Counted from the first letter of the stretch, positions 21,991-34,312 are shown. The stretch is DNA of 64,000 bases from Apostichopus japonicus (GCF_037975245.1 NC_092568.1:4599001-4663000), one strand, 5' to 3'. Made by a program: numbers and translations. Notes: generated by a model from the sequence alone, not told the origin.

Positions 21991-22908
21991 CCTGATTTGA
22001 CCCTCCGTTACATGTCCCTCCGTTACCTAAAAAATACATTTTTTTATATTATTTCCTAGTCATTAAATGTTGGGAAAATTTCATAATTTGTATAAAACAC
22101 TTTCTTAGAATTAACCAGTCAAGAAATGTTAAACCATGGATTTAGCTAATTTTTATGCTAGAGTAAAGAACAAGTGAACTAGTGTCCCTCCGTACCAGTA
22201 ACAGAGGGACAGTTGTTTACCACATGCTCTTGTGCACAGATTCCTGGGAGTTAACTTGCTACTTAATTGTTGTGTTCTTTGAATAGATTCCTTGACTTCC
22301 TGTTTATGTGAAGAGAACGATAGCTTGCATAAAATGATTCCTCAGAATGTGAAGTCAGTAGGCATCTTGGCAAGAAACAGAAACAAATTTGTGCACATGG
22401 TACAGTGCAGTACCTGTGAACTGTCTACTGTAAATACACGTGATTAATTGACTTGTTTTGAACTGTACAAGTCCCCCCCCCCCCCTCAGTTTCTCATAAT
22501 GCAGTTAGAGAGTGTTAAATGATGAAAAGTGCTCTGCTTAAACTTGTCCTTTAAACCAATTTCTTATTATTTTTTACTTTTTTCTTAAATCTTTTAGTAA
22601 TCACATATGCTAATGGTTTGGTGAATAAAGCTATTGGTTTAATACTCTTATCCTTGTTTCGCTAAGTAATATAACTGTTAGTCTAATAGCAATGAAAATA
22701 TTGAATCTATAGCAGCAAAACAGGCAAAAGACTACACTAAACAGCACCGAATATTTTGTGACCCTTCGTTACCATCAGAATTGTCCCTCCATTACTGTAG
22801 AAGATCAAATGTAGATTTGACAGTTGATGCCTGTTCATCTAATTTTCCCTTGGTATATGTGAAGCAATGCACCAGCCAACACAAGATATCAGTTACATGG
22901 TCAGTGCA

Positions 22909-23295
22909 CAGTGGCGAAGCTAGGGGTATTGGTCAGGGGGCGAGAATGGTCTGTAGGGGTGCTTTCAACACTATCTAAGCGAGCGCTACCACAGGTTGGC
23001 GCGGATCGTACAGAAATGTTTTGAGTAAAGATACTCCCTAGATCGCCGGAACTGACCCTTCCCAGGGGGCCTTGCTAATTTGCAGATAAACGAAGAATAA
23101 ATAGGTGTCATCGCCACCAACAAAATGTCATTTTTTTCTTGTGATTGGTATTTGAGAGAGCAATAAAGTCAATAATCACGAATAAGTAAAAAGTGGTAAA
23201 AAGCCGAAAAGGGCGCCAGCAGTCCATTTGAGTCCGTCAGGTGGAAGGGGGGGGGGGGATCTGCCCCCTCTGACTGTATGGATGCTCCGCCACTG
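22909..23295. mobile_element. hAT-type MITE, CAGTGGCG termini
   Basis: The ends CAGTGGCGAAGC and, reversed, CAGTGGCGGAGC are typical hAT termini. The flanks TCAGTGCA (22901-22908) and TCAGTGTA (23296-23303) match at seven of eight bases. The interior contains the shared block GCGCTACCACAGGTTGGCGCG ... GATCGCCGGAA that recurs at several other sites in the window and inside the larger hAT at 59347. There is no ORF. Confidence 0.75.
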
Positions 23296-23464
23296 TCAGT
23301 GTAACTTAAGAACAGTGAATTTGACATCTTCAAAAGAAAGTGTGAAACACAAACTCATTTCGTGTCCCTCCGTTACCGTGATGTTTTTCATGCCATATTT
23401 TTCCTACAGTAACAGCCACAAGAATTAAATATATGGGTATGAAGCAAGTTACTAGCTGTTTAGA

Positions 23465-23940
23465 CATAGGCGTAGTAGCCTAATTCGATTTGGGGGGCTG
23501 TAAAGACTTGCCCGAAAAATAAAATAAAATAAAAAATAAAATAAATGTTCGCGCGCTCCGCACGTTCAACATGTTATTGTGCATATCATATGGGCATTCA
23601 TCGGTTATAACATCACATGCCAATAACATACATTCATTTTTCATCTTATTACCTTTCCATATTTGTTAAAATTATTGGGGAATTTGTTACAACAACAATG
23701 ATCATAAGAATATAAGTTTAACCATTGAAAAACACATTGCAAAATATGCTTCTTTCAGTAGGTGCCCGAAAAATCCTCAGCATATTGCCGAATTTTCACC
23801 CCAAAAAATGAAATTACACTGCAAATTATTCTTTTTTCAGTAGGTGCCTGAAAATTCTCAGCGTTTTGCCCGAATTTTCACCAAAAATTTTGGTTGGGGG
23901 GCTACAGCCCCCTTCCCCCCCCCCGCCTCCTACGCCTATG
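23465..23940 (+). mobile_element. hAT-like MITE, CATAGGCGTAG termini
   Basis: The left end CATAGGCGTAGTAGCC is mirrored by CTCCTACGCCTATG at the right. The 8-bp flanks TGTTTAGA (23457-23464) and TGTCTAGA (23941-23948) differ at one position. Internal phrases TTGCCCGAAAAAT and CAGTAGGTGCC are repeated. A truncated relative lies in opposite orientation at 61091-61437. Confidence 0.7.
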
Positions 23941-24049
23941 TGTCTAGATAACCACACAAGAAATTGCAAAATAATCACCCAAGCTAATGCAGAGAGAAAC
24001 AAAATGTGTCAGTAATACAGTCAAATGTCCCTCCGTTACCGCTTGACCA

Positions 24050-25670
24050 GTCAATAAGTAGGCTATTGTCCAACAAATGATCTCTATAGTGTTATTTTGT
24101 TTACAGTAGTACTTGGTAGTTGGTTCACAGGGATGTTGCCAGAGCATTATACATAGGGGTGGGGGAAGGGGGGTATCGGGCAATCTTTACCAACTGAAAA
24201 ATAAAAAAACAGGGATTGCCTTTATCGGGCCCATAAGTGGGGTTAAACTGTTTTTTTAAGCTGACGAGTGAAAGTTTAGGCACAAGTAATCCTTCAAAGT
24301 AGTCCTCCAAACCTTAAGGTGGAGCCCCAGATTTGGACCTACAGTGCAAGGGCCACCTCGTCCCTTCCGTTCCTACCCCTATTATAAGGAAAAATTCCAG
24401 TTATCTGCTGCAAGCTCCGGTATATTACAGTAGGATTCAGTGTTTAATGCTATCAGGGCAATTCCTGGCATTCATTAGATCACTACTCTGTCAGCAAATA
24501 CTTATTTGTCCAGTTTCTCATGCATATTTACTAATTCTGTGGCATTTTCATATGTAAATTTCCACACAATGTCCATCAGCCTAGTTGGTAATTCGTTAGA
24601 ATTTCAATCAGCCAATGAGCAGGAAGTAAGTATTGCATAACACTATTGAGCACTTGAATAATTATAAAACACAGAAGGGTAAAATCTGTGATCGTTGCAA
24701 TCTCCACAGCGCAGTGAAAACCACACTCAGGGAAAACAAACGTAGTATAGGTGTATACAGTACACTTTACTTGAAGGCAACGTTGATAGAACCAGATGCC
24801 AGAGCTTAATAGATGAAATTTGCCCTCTTCAAGAAAAGAATTAAAGCAGGAGGGCATTTCCATGAAAAAGTGGACATGGGCTCAAAATATAAATTCTGCA
24901 ATCACATCTTGTCATTGGTTAAATGTTGTTGTAAACATATCCAAGTTTGTGGAATCAATATGATACCTTCCTAAATATTGATTTTTTTGTTGTAGAATTT
25001 TGCATATGAAGTGAAAGGATGCTGTAATGCAAATTTTGTGCACAAATTATTAAAAGATTTGTTTTTGTTCTCCTAAGAAATTAAATGGTAATACTCAACT
25101 GATTTGTTTATTTATTGCTTACATAGTGCACTAACTTCAGATATCACTACCAACCTTTTGAATATATAATCAAAAATAATCAATATTTGCTTTATTCAAA
25201 CCTCTATCAGCTGATGTAACGTGAGTAACCAAAATTAATATTTTTCCCCATACATCAAATATGACACTACTAAAAATCTCATAATTGGATTTGGGTTTCT
25301 ACTCATCACCCCGAAATGTGAAACAAGTAAAGAAATGATGTGCACCCCACTATGTTAAGTAGGGTAGGTGATGCAAATGGTAACGTGAGTTACCATGTTA
25401 CGAGAGTTATCATACAGTATAATCATGCTTATAATGTAGACAATTATGCTACCAAGGTATAACTTAAGTCAAACATGAAGCACCAAATGTGGTGAATGAA
25501 CATGGTCATTTCAAGTTTTCTATGGTGTTGTTGAGATATGGACAATAATTCATTCACAATGAATTATGGCTTAAAACTAAATATGTTATTGAAGTTCAGT
25601 TAGTTTTTATCAGAGTCAATATTTGAGAACTCAAAATTGAATTGGTGGTTTTCACTGCTTAATAATCATT
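24050..25670. other. no gene seen; GTAACGTGAGTAACC-like motifs
   Basis: AT-rich DNA. Near 25217 and 25380-25415 the phrases GTAACGTGAGTAACC, GGTAACGTGAGTTACC and GTTACGAGAGTTATC recur, partly palindromic, hinting at a further decayed motif-bearing element. No exon was recognised. Confidence 0.35.
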
Positions 25671-25675
25671 GTGAA

Positions 25676-25860
25676 CAGGGGCGGCGATCTGTTTCAAATA
25701 TTGGGGGGGACATTTGCTTGGATGCAGGCAAATTACTATCAAAGCGGAGCACCACCATTGGTTGGCGCGCAGCGTACAAGAAAATTTCTGGTTTTGATAG
25801 CGCCCCAAATCACCGGAAATGGCACTTCTCGGGCTTGGAAATGACCAACCAGATGTACAC
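25676..25860 (+). mobile_element. fragment of the hAT MITE family
   Basis: It begins CAGGGGCGGCGATCTG and carries the family block GAGCACCACCATTGGTTGGCGCGC, then AAATCACCGGAAATGGCACTTC. No matching right end with the same flank was found, so it is truncated or rearranged. Confidence 0.55.
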
Positions 25861-26309
25861 TTTTGCCTGAGAACCAAGTTTTCCTAATAGGTTTTTTTTT
25901 TCATTCATAACCTTTTTTTCAAGATTGTCACCAGTCACACATCATGTTCGACCTCATTGCATCTCCTGTGGATCATTGCCTTTGTAGGTAATTCTATGTA
26001 ACGCCTCACAATACCCGTCCGCCCCACTTTTCAAGGTTTTAAGCCCATTATTTGTTCAGAATTTGAATAATAAATTTTACTTCAAAACATACCCATAATG
26101 TTGCACAAAATTTCATCTATGGACAACCAATTTAGAAACCCCCCCTCAACCCCTAATAGACCGGTCAATTGCACGAGTAGAGGGAAGTATGATGAAGAAT
26201 GTTGGTGAAGGAATTTCTGAAAATTCAGACACAGTTAAATTATTGGTGTACAAATATTAAAACCTCTTATAACTGTTACTATAAAACTTCGATATCTTAA
26301 AAATATCAA

Positions 26310-26386
26310 AAAAAAATATGCTCCATGGGGAGGGCGGTCTCCACCCTTCATCCCCCCCCCCTCCCTTGGCTACGCACCTGCAGTTA
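26310..26386. repeat. poly-C rich MITE end fragment
   Basis: A short stretch with GGGGAGGGCGGTCTCC, a C-run and CTTGGCTACGCACCTG, resembling a right-hand terminus of a hAT MITE. No partner was found. Confidence 0.35.
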
Positions 26387-26639
26387 GAAGTCTTGTAGGA
26401 AACTGGCCAAATGGAAACCCAGTGAACCCATATCGATGTGGATCATATATATGATTGTACGTACTTACACTTAGTCTGGGAGCCTGTCCCATATGATTTC
26501 ACCCCATTTAGCCCAGAAAGTTTGACCCCTTAAAGTTACTTAGACCATCTAGGTCATTCACAAAAAAATTGTCACCTTAACCCCAGTGGTCGGGTTCGGA
26601 CTCCAGACCCCCTGAAAAATAACCCCCCGGACGGGTTAA

Positions 26640-28080
26640 TTTCACCCCATCTAGCCCATGGACCAAACTTTGTCAGAAGGAAGTAGTATGGATGTACATT
26701 ACAAAAAAGGCAAAACTGACAAATTTCCTGGTTGGGAAGGGGTTGTCAGACCCCCCACTAAGTCACCCCCAGTCGGGTTGATTTCACCCCATCTAGCCCA
26801 TGGACCAAACTTTGTCAGAAGGAAGTAGTATGGCTGTACATTACAAAAAAGGCAAAACTGACAAAATTCCTGGTCGGGAAAGGGTTGTCAGACCCCCCAC
26901 TAGGTCACCCCAGTCGGGTTGATTTCACCCCATCTAGCCCATGGACCAAACTTTTGCAATACCAAACTTTGTCAAAAGGTAGTAGTATGGATGTACATTA
27001 CAAAAAAGGCAAAACTGACAAATTTCCTGGTTGGGAAGGGGTTGTCAGACCCCCCACTACGTCACCCCCAGTCGGGTTGATTTCATCCCATCTAGCCCAT
27101 GGACCAAACTTTGTCAGAAGGAAGTAGTATGGCTGTACATTACAAAAAAGGCAAAACTGACAAAATTCCTGGTCGGGAAAGGGTTGTCAGTCCCCCCACT
27201 AGGTCACCCCAGTCGGGTTGATTTCACCCCATCTAGCCCATGGACCAAACTTTTGCAATACCAAACTTTGTCAAAAGGTAGTAGTATGGATGTACATTAC
27301 AAAAAAGGCAAAACTGACAAATTTCCTGGTTGGGAAGGGGTTGTCAGACCCCCCACTAAGTCACCCCCAGTCGGGTTGATTTCACCCCATCTAGCCCATG
27401 GACCAAACTTTGTCAGAAGGAAGTAGTATGGCTGTACATTACAAAAAAGGCAAAACTGACAAAATTCCTGGTCGGGAAAGGGTTGTCAGACCCCCCACTA
27501 GGTCACCCCAGTCGGGTTGATTTCACCCCATCTAGCCCATGGACCAAACTTTGTCAGAAGGAAGTAGTATGGTTGTACATTACAAAAAAGGCAAAACTGA
27601 CAAAATTCCTGGTCGGGAAAGGGTTGTCAGACCCCCCACTAAGTCACCCCCAGTCGGGTTGATTTCACCCCATCTAGCCCATGGACCAAACTTTGTCAGA
27701 AGGAAGAAGTATGGCTGTACATTACAAAACTGGCAAAACTGACAAAATTCCTGGTCGGGAAGGGGTTGTCAGACCCCCCACTAAGTCACCACCAGTAGGG
27801 TTGATTTCATCCCATCTAGCCCATGGACCAAACTTTGTCAAAAGGAAGTAGTATTGATGTACATTACAAAAAGTGTAAAACTGGCAAAATTCCTAGTCGG
27901 GAAGGTGTTGTCAGACCCCCACAAAGGTCACCCTCACCCAACCCCAGTTGATTTCACCCCTTCTAGCCCATAGACCAAATTTTGTCAAAAGAAGGTAGTA
28001 TGTCTGTACGTTAAAAAAAAGGAATATTTGACAAAATTGCTGTTCGGAAGGGGTTGTCAGACCCCTACAAAGAGCCCCTA
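26640..28080 (+). repeat. tandem array arm of foldback copy 2, left side
   Basis: About ten units. Spacing of CATGGACCAAAC is near 140 bp, with 159-160 bp units at 26939-27098 and 27238-27398 that carry an extra CTTTTGCAATACC segment. The alternation of 140 and 160 creates a higher-order repeat of about 300 bp. Units decay towards the core (27820-28080). Confidence 0.85.
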
Positions 28081-30180
28081 CCCAGTGTCTTTTACCCATG
28101 AACTGAGATGATAAAAATATAAACATAATTATTACAAAAATAAATATTTAATGATTATATTTATGGGAGGAGATATTCTATGTAATTCAAAAGAGCCTTC
28201 AATGTCCATTATGGCTTGCCTTTCTTAATTGCTTCATCTTTTTTGGTGACAAGCAGTCCAAAGTTGCTAGGCAAGGAAGTGACTGAAACACAATGATGCT
28301 CCTGTTTTTGGTCAGTTTAAAACATTTTGATTTTTTTTTACTATAGCACCTAAGTAAAAATTATGGGTAGGGATCCCTGGCCTAATAAACATACTGATAT
28401 AGATGAGAATCTTGTGGGAGGAGTTTCTCCTGCCTTTTGCTGGAAATGTTTTAATTCATAAGACAATACATTGACCCTCTTTGTCTTATGTCTGTATTAC
28501 TGTACAACCTTGCCCACATCCTGTTATGTGACCATAGTTGGTCCTCCACTTTCACCAAATTGCTCTATTCCCATGTTTTATTCATGTAAAAAATAAGACC
28601 TGCTATAGTTAATGGCCTGCAACCCAGTTATCTGCTTGGTCCCATAATATATGGTGTTACAGCAGAGGTGGAACAAAAAAATATTGGGGACCCTTTGGCA
28701 TATTAGATATCGTTATTGGAACATTCTTCTAATTTCTGAAGCCTTTTCAAATAGTTATAGATATGACAGGTATATAATTGGTTAATCAAAGAAGTTTATT
28801 TGGGGGGGGGGAGGCTTGACCACTCAATTATATTATTGAAGCTTCCCCCCCCCTCCCCTGCTTCAGCTGTTTTTGTGTTACGAATGCATACTTTCCTTGT
28901 GCAATTGTTTTCATTTCATTTTTGGCATTTCCTTAAATATATATGTATCCTATGGGTTAGATTTCTATAGTAGCTCACATTGTACTATTGCAACCAATAA
29001 TTAAGTACTCATATTGTTTCTTTTTAAACCTACAATTGGTAACATATGCCAGTATAAAGATTATTTGGTTGAAATCAAGGAATATTTACAAAATCTGGAA
29101 GTTTAATTTGATTTACATCATAGGTGAAAAGGCAGTATTCCCCCCCCCCCCAAAAAAAAAAAAAAAAAAAAAACCAAGAGCATATTTCAACTATTTGATC
29201 TGTATTTAGTGTCTGATTTAGGGGGTGTTGTGGCGGGTGTACCCTTCCCCTTTCAGACCACCCCAAAAAAGTTGTGTTCCAGACAAGAATGCTGGAAAAT
29301 AAGTGCATTATTCAAATCGTGCAGACACTACTTGTCTGAAAAATCAGATATCTGGATTTCCCTTTATTTTTATATCTAATAATTTTCACATTTTGAACCC
29401 AAATTTGGCAAATCAATCTTGATCGGGGCTTCATAACTGCGGTTTATCTGTCGAAAATCCTGTAACTGGTAAGCTTTACCTTAGCAATTTGTTTACAAAT
29501 CACACTTTACTTAAAATATTTGCAGAAGAGGTGGATTGATAAGATGGACACAACAGAATTATGCAAGTGACCTGATGGTGAACAATGACAGAGACGTACT
29601 GTATCATAGGAACTAATCAAAAAGACATAGACCTTTAAGAATAACCATTTGCATTTTAAAACCTTTAAATCGAATTGTGCCCAATAACAGAAGGGCCTTA
29701 AAACTGAGTGAGGCCACATTCGCCATGTTTGTTCAAATGCAATGTTTGGTGGGGTTCTAGCTGTAACTATTTCCTCTTTTGTGGATGGTATTTCCTAAAT
29801 TAAATTATCTTGTTAAATAATAATTATTATAGTTTTCCATGACTGTTTGTCATATTGAAGACACAAGTATGGTAATTGCCAGTCCAAACAACCATGTTGA
29901 ACAAGCAAACTTATTCTACCAACATGAACTGGGACTGGTCCTGTTGAAAGCATGTTGTTATTTTCTACATTTTTCATGCAAAGGAATCTGCTTTACAAGT
30001 GTAAAAACTTTTCATATTTAACATTTGTTCCTGGTTCTACATGTATCCATTTCTTGCTTTTACGGTATATATTATGTTACACAAATACAAAAGTGGCCCA
30101 TGTGACCAGAATGGGTACATCTTTGCTTTCAGACCATTTGGTAAGTTTTTCCATGTTTTATAATACAATGTCTTGAATAC
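28080..30180. other. non-coding core of foldback copy 2
   Basis: Reverse complement of 600-2700 with isolated substitutions and small length changes in the A-run/C-run near 29142-29175. No long frame. Confidence 0.65.
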
Positions 30181-30199
30181 TTTCTTTAAACAAAATTCT

Positions 30200-30690
30200 G
30201 GTCTATGATTAGATTGCGTGAATTGAATTGGCTGGGTGGGGGCACCTTTTGTGGGGGTCCGAAAACCCCTTCCCGACCAGCAATTTTGTCAGATTTTCCT
30301 TTATTTTAATGTACAGACATATTAATTCCTTTCGACAAAGTTAAGTCTGTGGGCTAAGATGGGGTGAAATCAACCCGCCTTTTGGAGTGGGTGAGGGTGA
30401 CATTTGTTGGGGTCTGACAACACCTCCCCGACTGGGAATTTTGTCAGTTTTACTTTTTGTAATGTACATCCATACTACTAACTTTTGACAAAGTTTGGTT
30501 TTGCCAAAGTTTGGTCCATGGGCTAGATGGGGTGAAATCAACCCGACTGGGGGTGACTTAGTGGGGGGTCTGACAACCCCTTCCCGACCAGGAATTTTGT
30601 CAGTTTTGCCTTTTTTGTAATGTACAACCATACTACTTCCTTCTGACAAATTTTGGTCCATGGGCTAGATGGGGTGAAATTAACCCGCCC
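30200..30690 (-). repeat. tandem array arm of foldback copy 2, right side
   Basis: About three units in the opposite orientation to 26640-28080, the first strongly decayed. They mirror 1-600 of copy 1. Confidence 0.8.
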
Positions 30691-30979
30691 GGGGGGTCTT
30701 TTTCAGGGGGTCTGGGGTCCGAACCCGACCACTGGGGTTGAGCTGACAATTTTTTTGTGAATGACCTAGATGGTCTAAGTAACTTTAAGGGGTCAAACCT
30801 TCTGGGCTAAATGGGGTGAAATCATATGGGACAGGCTCTTGGCTTAACTCATACACAAGATGCAAACCAAATTTCATTACGGATGCAGTCCGTCTAGCTA
30901 TTCATTTCGAGAGAAAAAAGTAAAAACTACTTTCGGTCATATATAGTAACAAATTGTGACATGGTTAGACAGGCGCCTT

Positions 30980-31303
30980 GCGACGAATTTGTCAAGGGAG
31001 GGGCAAAGCTTGTTCCCAAACTTTCTAATTGTAGCGCCACCATAAGTTGGCGCGAAGCGCAAAAGAAAATTTTGGCCGAAAATGCCCCCCAGATCGCTGG
31101 AAATGGCACTTCCAAGGCCTTGTAAGTTGCATCTAAGCATTTTCTATTTTGAAATTACTTCGATATCATAAAAAAATACAAAACATATGCTTAAAAAAAA
31201 CTATGCCATCAAATATTGGGGGGGGGTATTAGATACTATATCCCCCACCTAAAATATTGTGGGGACATGTCCCCCCCGTCCCCCCCATGATCGCCGCCCA
31301 TGA
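30980..31303. mobile_element. fragment of the hAT MITE family
   Basis: Contains GCGCCACCATAAGTTGGCGCG, AGATCGCTGGAAATGGCAC and a right end CATGATCGCCGCCCATG preceded by a poly-C tract, like the other copies. The left terminus is not clear. Confidence 0.55.
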
Positions 31304-31319
31304 TTGTTAATATTAGTGT

Positions 31320-31410
31320 TAACAAGGGTCCAAAAATCAGGAACCGAGTACCCGAGAGCTATTACCCATCGGGTATCTGGGTATCCGGGTACCCGGGGAA
31401 AAAATTACCC
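31320..31410. repeat. GGGTACCCG-rich foldback fragment
   Basis: GGGTATCTGGGTATCCGGG followed by TACCCGGGG is highly self-complementary. A similar short piece, TACCCGGGTTACCGGGTA, occurs at 40420-40440. Probably decayed MITE ends. Confidence 0.35.
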
Positions 31411-31825
31411 TTGTGTATCGCGATTTACAAGAAACTACATATTGGGTGCTATACTAAATGAATTATATTCTCCTCTGACAATGTTTTCATGTCCAAATAG
31501 GTGTAAGATAAGGTATGAAACCTTCCTCAACAATTTCTATTTGCTTTTGTTTCTGTCATTAACTTGTTAATAAATTAACAACACTACTAACATCGCAATG
31601 CAGCCGCTACTTATGTTTGCTCTTCCATATAAATATCCAATTTAGCTCTTAAACAGTTTTAAATACTACTATCTATTATGCAAGCCCAGGGTTTGCACAG
31701 TTAGCCACACAATTGCGTGATTCCCACAATATGATCACATTTGGAATAAACTTTTAGTTAAAAACCACTTGCAATTATTATTTTTTAGTTATCCTGTTTA
31801 TACCCGTGCAAACATTATAAGGAGA

Positions 31826-32064
31826 TATTGCCACACTGGCCAGAGTCCTTAGTACATAAGATGTTTGGCGATATTGCTTTGTATTCTCTCCTAATTTCAA
31901 TTTGATTGAATTGCACTATCGAGGACAATGCATTTGGATAATGGTACTGGGGGGAAGTGGTGTTCTGGGTAGGCCTATAATTAATCCTACCCAGATGTGG
32001 CAGGGACTCTCTCTAGGAGGGCATATTGAGGGACACTTTACCATTACAGAAGGTATTGTGCCTG
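31826..32064 (+). repeat. direct repeat of about 240 bp, copy A
   Basis: Matches 34313-34552 with few differences (AGATATTGCCACACTGGCC through CATTACAGAA). The first 55 bases resemble one unit of the minisatellite at 33330-34110, which suggests a local duplication rather than an LTR. Confidence 0.75.
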
Positions 32065-33186
32065 AGCGAAAAGAGACTCCAAAGTCTTTAAAGGAGCATT
32101 TTGTGTTGGTTTTCAATATTTGGTACTCCTTTTTTATCCCATAACAATGTTGCTTATTAGCTTGACTTGTCCTGTTTCACGTCCAATAATATTACAACAA
32201 ACATTGTCAATTTTACATTTTTGGAACTTTGACTTTGACCCAAATCACATCAAGTTTTCATATCAAATTCTTGCAATCTGTGCGATCCAATCCATTGCAT
32301 GTATTGTTAGCACTTACTGTAAGGCTCAAAACCTAAGTACTTCGAACTATCATGATCGATCAACCAAAACTCATTAAAATATGTCCTCAAACTTTGCATG
32401 TTGCACTAAATAGATTAACATGTAACAAGACTCTAGTTTCTGGGTTCTTTCATTACAGCTCAAAGTCATATGGTGTTGCTTATTTGTGTTAATTAATTTT
32501 TAATAACAAATAACTAGTGCAAGGTACCCCAGGGATTCCATAGGGCTTGTAACTCAAAATGTAAATGAACTGTACAATAGAGAGGGCTATTTCCAGTTGT
32601 TATGTAATCATTTTAAAGATCAATAGCACAATTACATTATGCAAGGTTTACTATTAGTATGGTGCAATTTATATCTTCTAGTTCAATATAAGGGGAGGGA
32701 GGGAGGAATACCTTAAAAAAATATATGTTCAATCTATGTTGCATATTTATAGCTGATTTGGAGGTATACTGTACAGAAAGTCCAAATGTATCTCTCAACT
32801 ACCTATCCTCCTTTAAAGCTAAATTTAGGTCACAATGAGGCCACATGTTCTGTGAAAAAAAACATAATACATGCAGGGGAGGGGGGGTATGCTCTGTGAC
32901 AAAAAAAACATAATACATGCAGGGGAGGGGGGAGGAGGATAATACATGGACAACTTTTATAAATGTTTAACATGTTGCTCTTGCAATTCAGGAGAGTACA
33001 AAAATAAAGGGTCACTGAAGGACAGTATACAGGAAAAATGAGGTAATGAGACCATAATTCCTTTATGTTAATTCTGTGACAACAGACAAAAACAGAATAC
33101 TGCAGTGTTCTCTTTTTATGGTACTTTAGAATGTAGTCAGGGTTGAGGATCCAGACTTGGGGAAAGACCCATTTTTTCACTTGTTC
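32064..33186. other. no gene seen
   Basis: AT-rich. A short tandem duplication at 32850-32935 carries AAAACATAATACATGCAGGG twice. No exon supported. Confidence 0.4.
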
Positions 33187-33285
33187 TTTTGTAAATTAAT
33201 TTACTTTCTTTGTAAAGCGCTTTGAGCAGTAACTTTTGTTTACTGATTTGGCGCTATATAAGTCTCATTTATTATTATTATTACT
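33187..33285 (+). mobile_element. SINE/LINE 3' tail
   Basis: TTTGTAAAGCGCTTTGAG, then TTTGGCGCTATATAAGT, ending in (ATT)n. This is the kind of 3' end shared by CR1/L2-type LINEs and the SINEs they mobilise. Only the tail is present. Confidence 0.6.
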
Positions 33286-33329
33286 AAAGGGGAGCTCATT
33301 AGAGCCTTAACATGAGAGCAGTGAAGGTT

Positions 33330-34110
33330 AATCAACAGTTGGGGTGATCAATACAAAACATGTTTGGAGATACTCTCACACTAGTGTCTCAATACATAAA
33401 ATGTAAAGTGATATTGTCACACCGGCATGTGTCTCAATGAATTACTATTCATGATCACAATTTGGCCATGTTCTCAATACATGACTTGCATGAGGATATT
33501 GTACAAATTTAATGATCACACTGGCTTTTGTCTCTCTTTACTGTCAGTCTACATAACATGTGTGAAGATACCGGGACAATGAACTGTGTTCAAAACATGA
33601 ATAAAAATATTGTCACACTGGCCCGTGTCAATACATTTAACTTCAGTGTTGTCATTCTGGCCTTTGTCTTTAAGAATAACATGTGAGGAGATATCATCAT
33701 AATGGTCATTGTCTAAATACATGGATGGAGATATTGTCACATTTGCCAATTCTCAACACTGGCATGTGTCTCAACACATTAAAATTATAATGACATTCTA
33801 TTATCTCAATACACTCACATGTATCAGAGATAAATTGTCACAATGGTTTAATTGTCTCTATACACTAACATGCATATTGATACTGTCACACTGACCAGTG
33901 TTTGAATACAACATGTATGGAGGTATTTTAACACTGACCTGTAACTCAATGCGTGTCTCTACAATACTGTCACAATGGCCATTGTATCTAACATGTATCC
34001 ATCCTTGGGTATGTTGTCACACTGAGCTTTGTCTCTAAACATAACCTGTACGGAGGTGCTGTCACACCGGCCAGTGTCTCAACACATACATAGCAGGTAC
34101 AGCAATAGGA
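33330..34110 (+). repeat. degenerate minisatellite, about 50-60 bp unit
   Basis: A phrase of the type GAGATATTGTCACACTGGCC followed by TGTGTCTCAATACATAACATGT recurs about a dozen times with strong divergence. Frames through it are not conserved. Confidence 0.65.
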
Positions 34111-34129
34111 CCATTATCACAAGTGTTGT

Positions 34130-34290
34130 TTTTTTGTTATTTCTCATTTCCTAATTTTTGTTAAGGTTGCTAGCTTTGTTAAACATTTATTATTTGTCTT
34201 GCTAGTACCCTGTGTATATATGCTTAATTATACTTAACTATGTATTTGTACTTGCATGCATACACAAAATAAATCAAATCAAATCAGTGC
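34130..34290 (+). mobile_element. retroposon 3' tail ending AATCAAATCAAATC
   Basis: A TA-rich 3' segment ending in a short AATCA tandem at 34268-34286, as at LINE or SINE insertion ends. The body was not identified. Confidence 0.4.
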
Positions 34291-34312
34291 CTAAATAGGT
34301 AGAATGTAAGAA

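Larger units (their letters stand above)
21997..24045 (+). repeat. dispersed TGTCCCTCCGTTACC motif cluster
   Basis: The motif or a one-to-two-base variant occurs near 21999, 22013, 22182, 22760, 22783, 23363 and 24028 on the plus strand, and once reversed (AGTAACAGAGGGACA, 22197) to form a hairpin with its neighbour. This is the same style as the motif-reiterated elements elsewhere in the window, but element ends were not found. Two complete MITEs (22909-23295, 23465-23940) are nested in it. Confidence 0.5.
26480..30838 (+). mobile_element. foldback-type transposon, copy 2 (complete or nearly so)
   Basis: It runs from GAGCCTGTCCCATATG to the mirrored CATATGGGACAGGCTC. Non-array terminal segments of about 160-170 bp (26480-26645 and about 30680-30838) are inverted repeats of each other, then come inward-facing tandem arrays (26640-28080, about ten units; 30340-30690, about three) and a 2-kb core. 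The left terminus extends ten bases further (TTAGTCTGGG, 26471-26480) in common with copy 1, but the right end differs after 30838. The core is almost identical to copy 1, with flanks unrelated, which indicates recent mobility or gene conversion. No transposase is encoded, so movement would need a factor in trans. Confidence 0.8.

Noticed and set aside
1-30838. Inverted repeat as a simple assembly duplication
   Set aside because: Copies differ in unit number and at single bases, and homology ends at element termini with unrelated flanks. Long reads would still be needed to exclude it fully.
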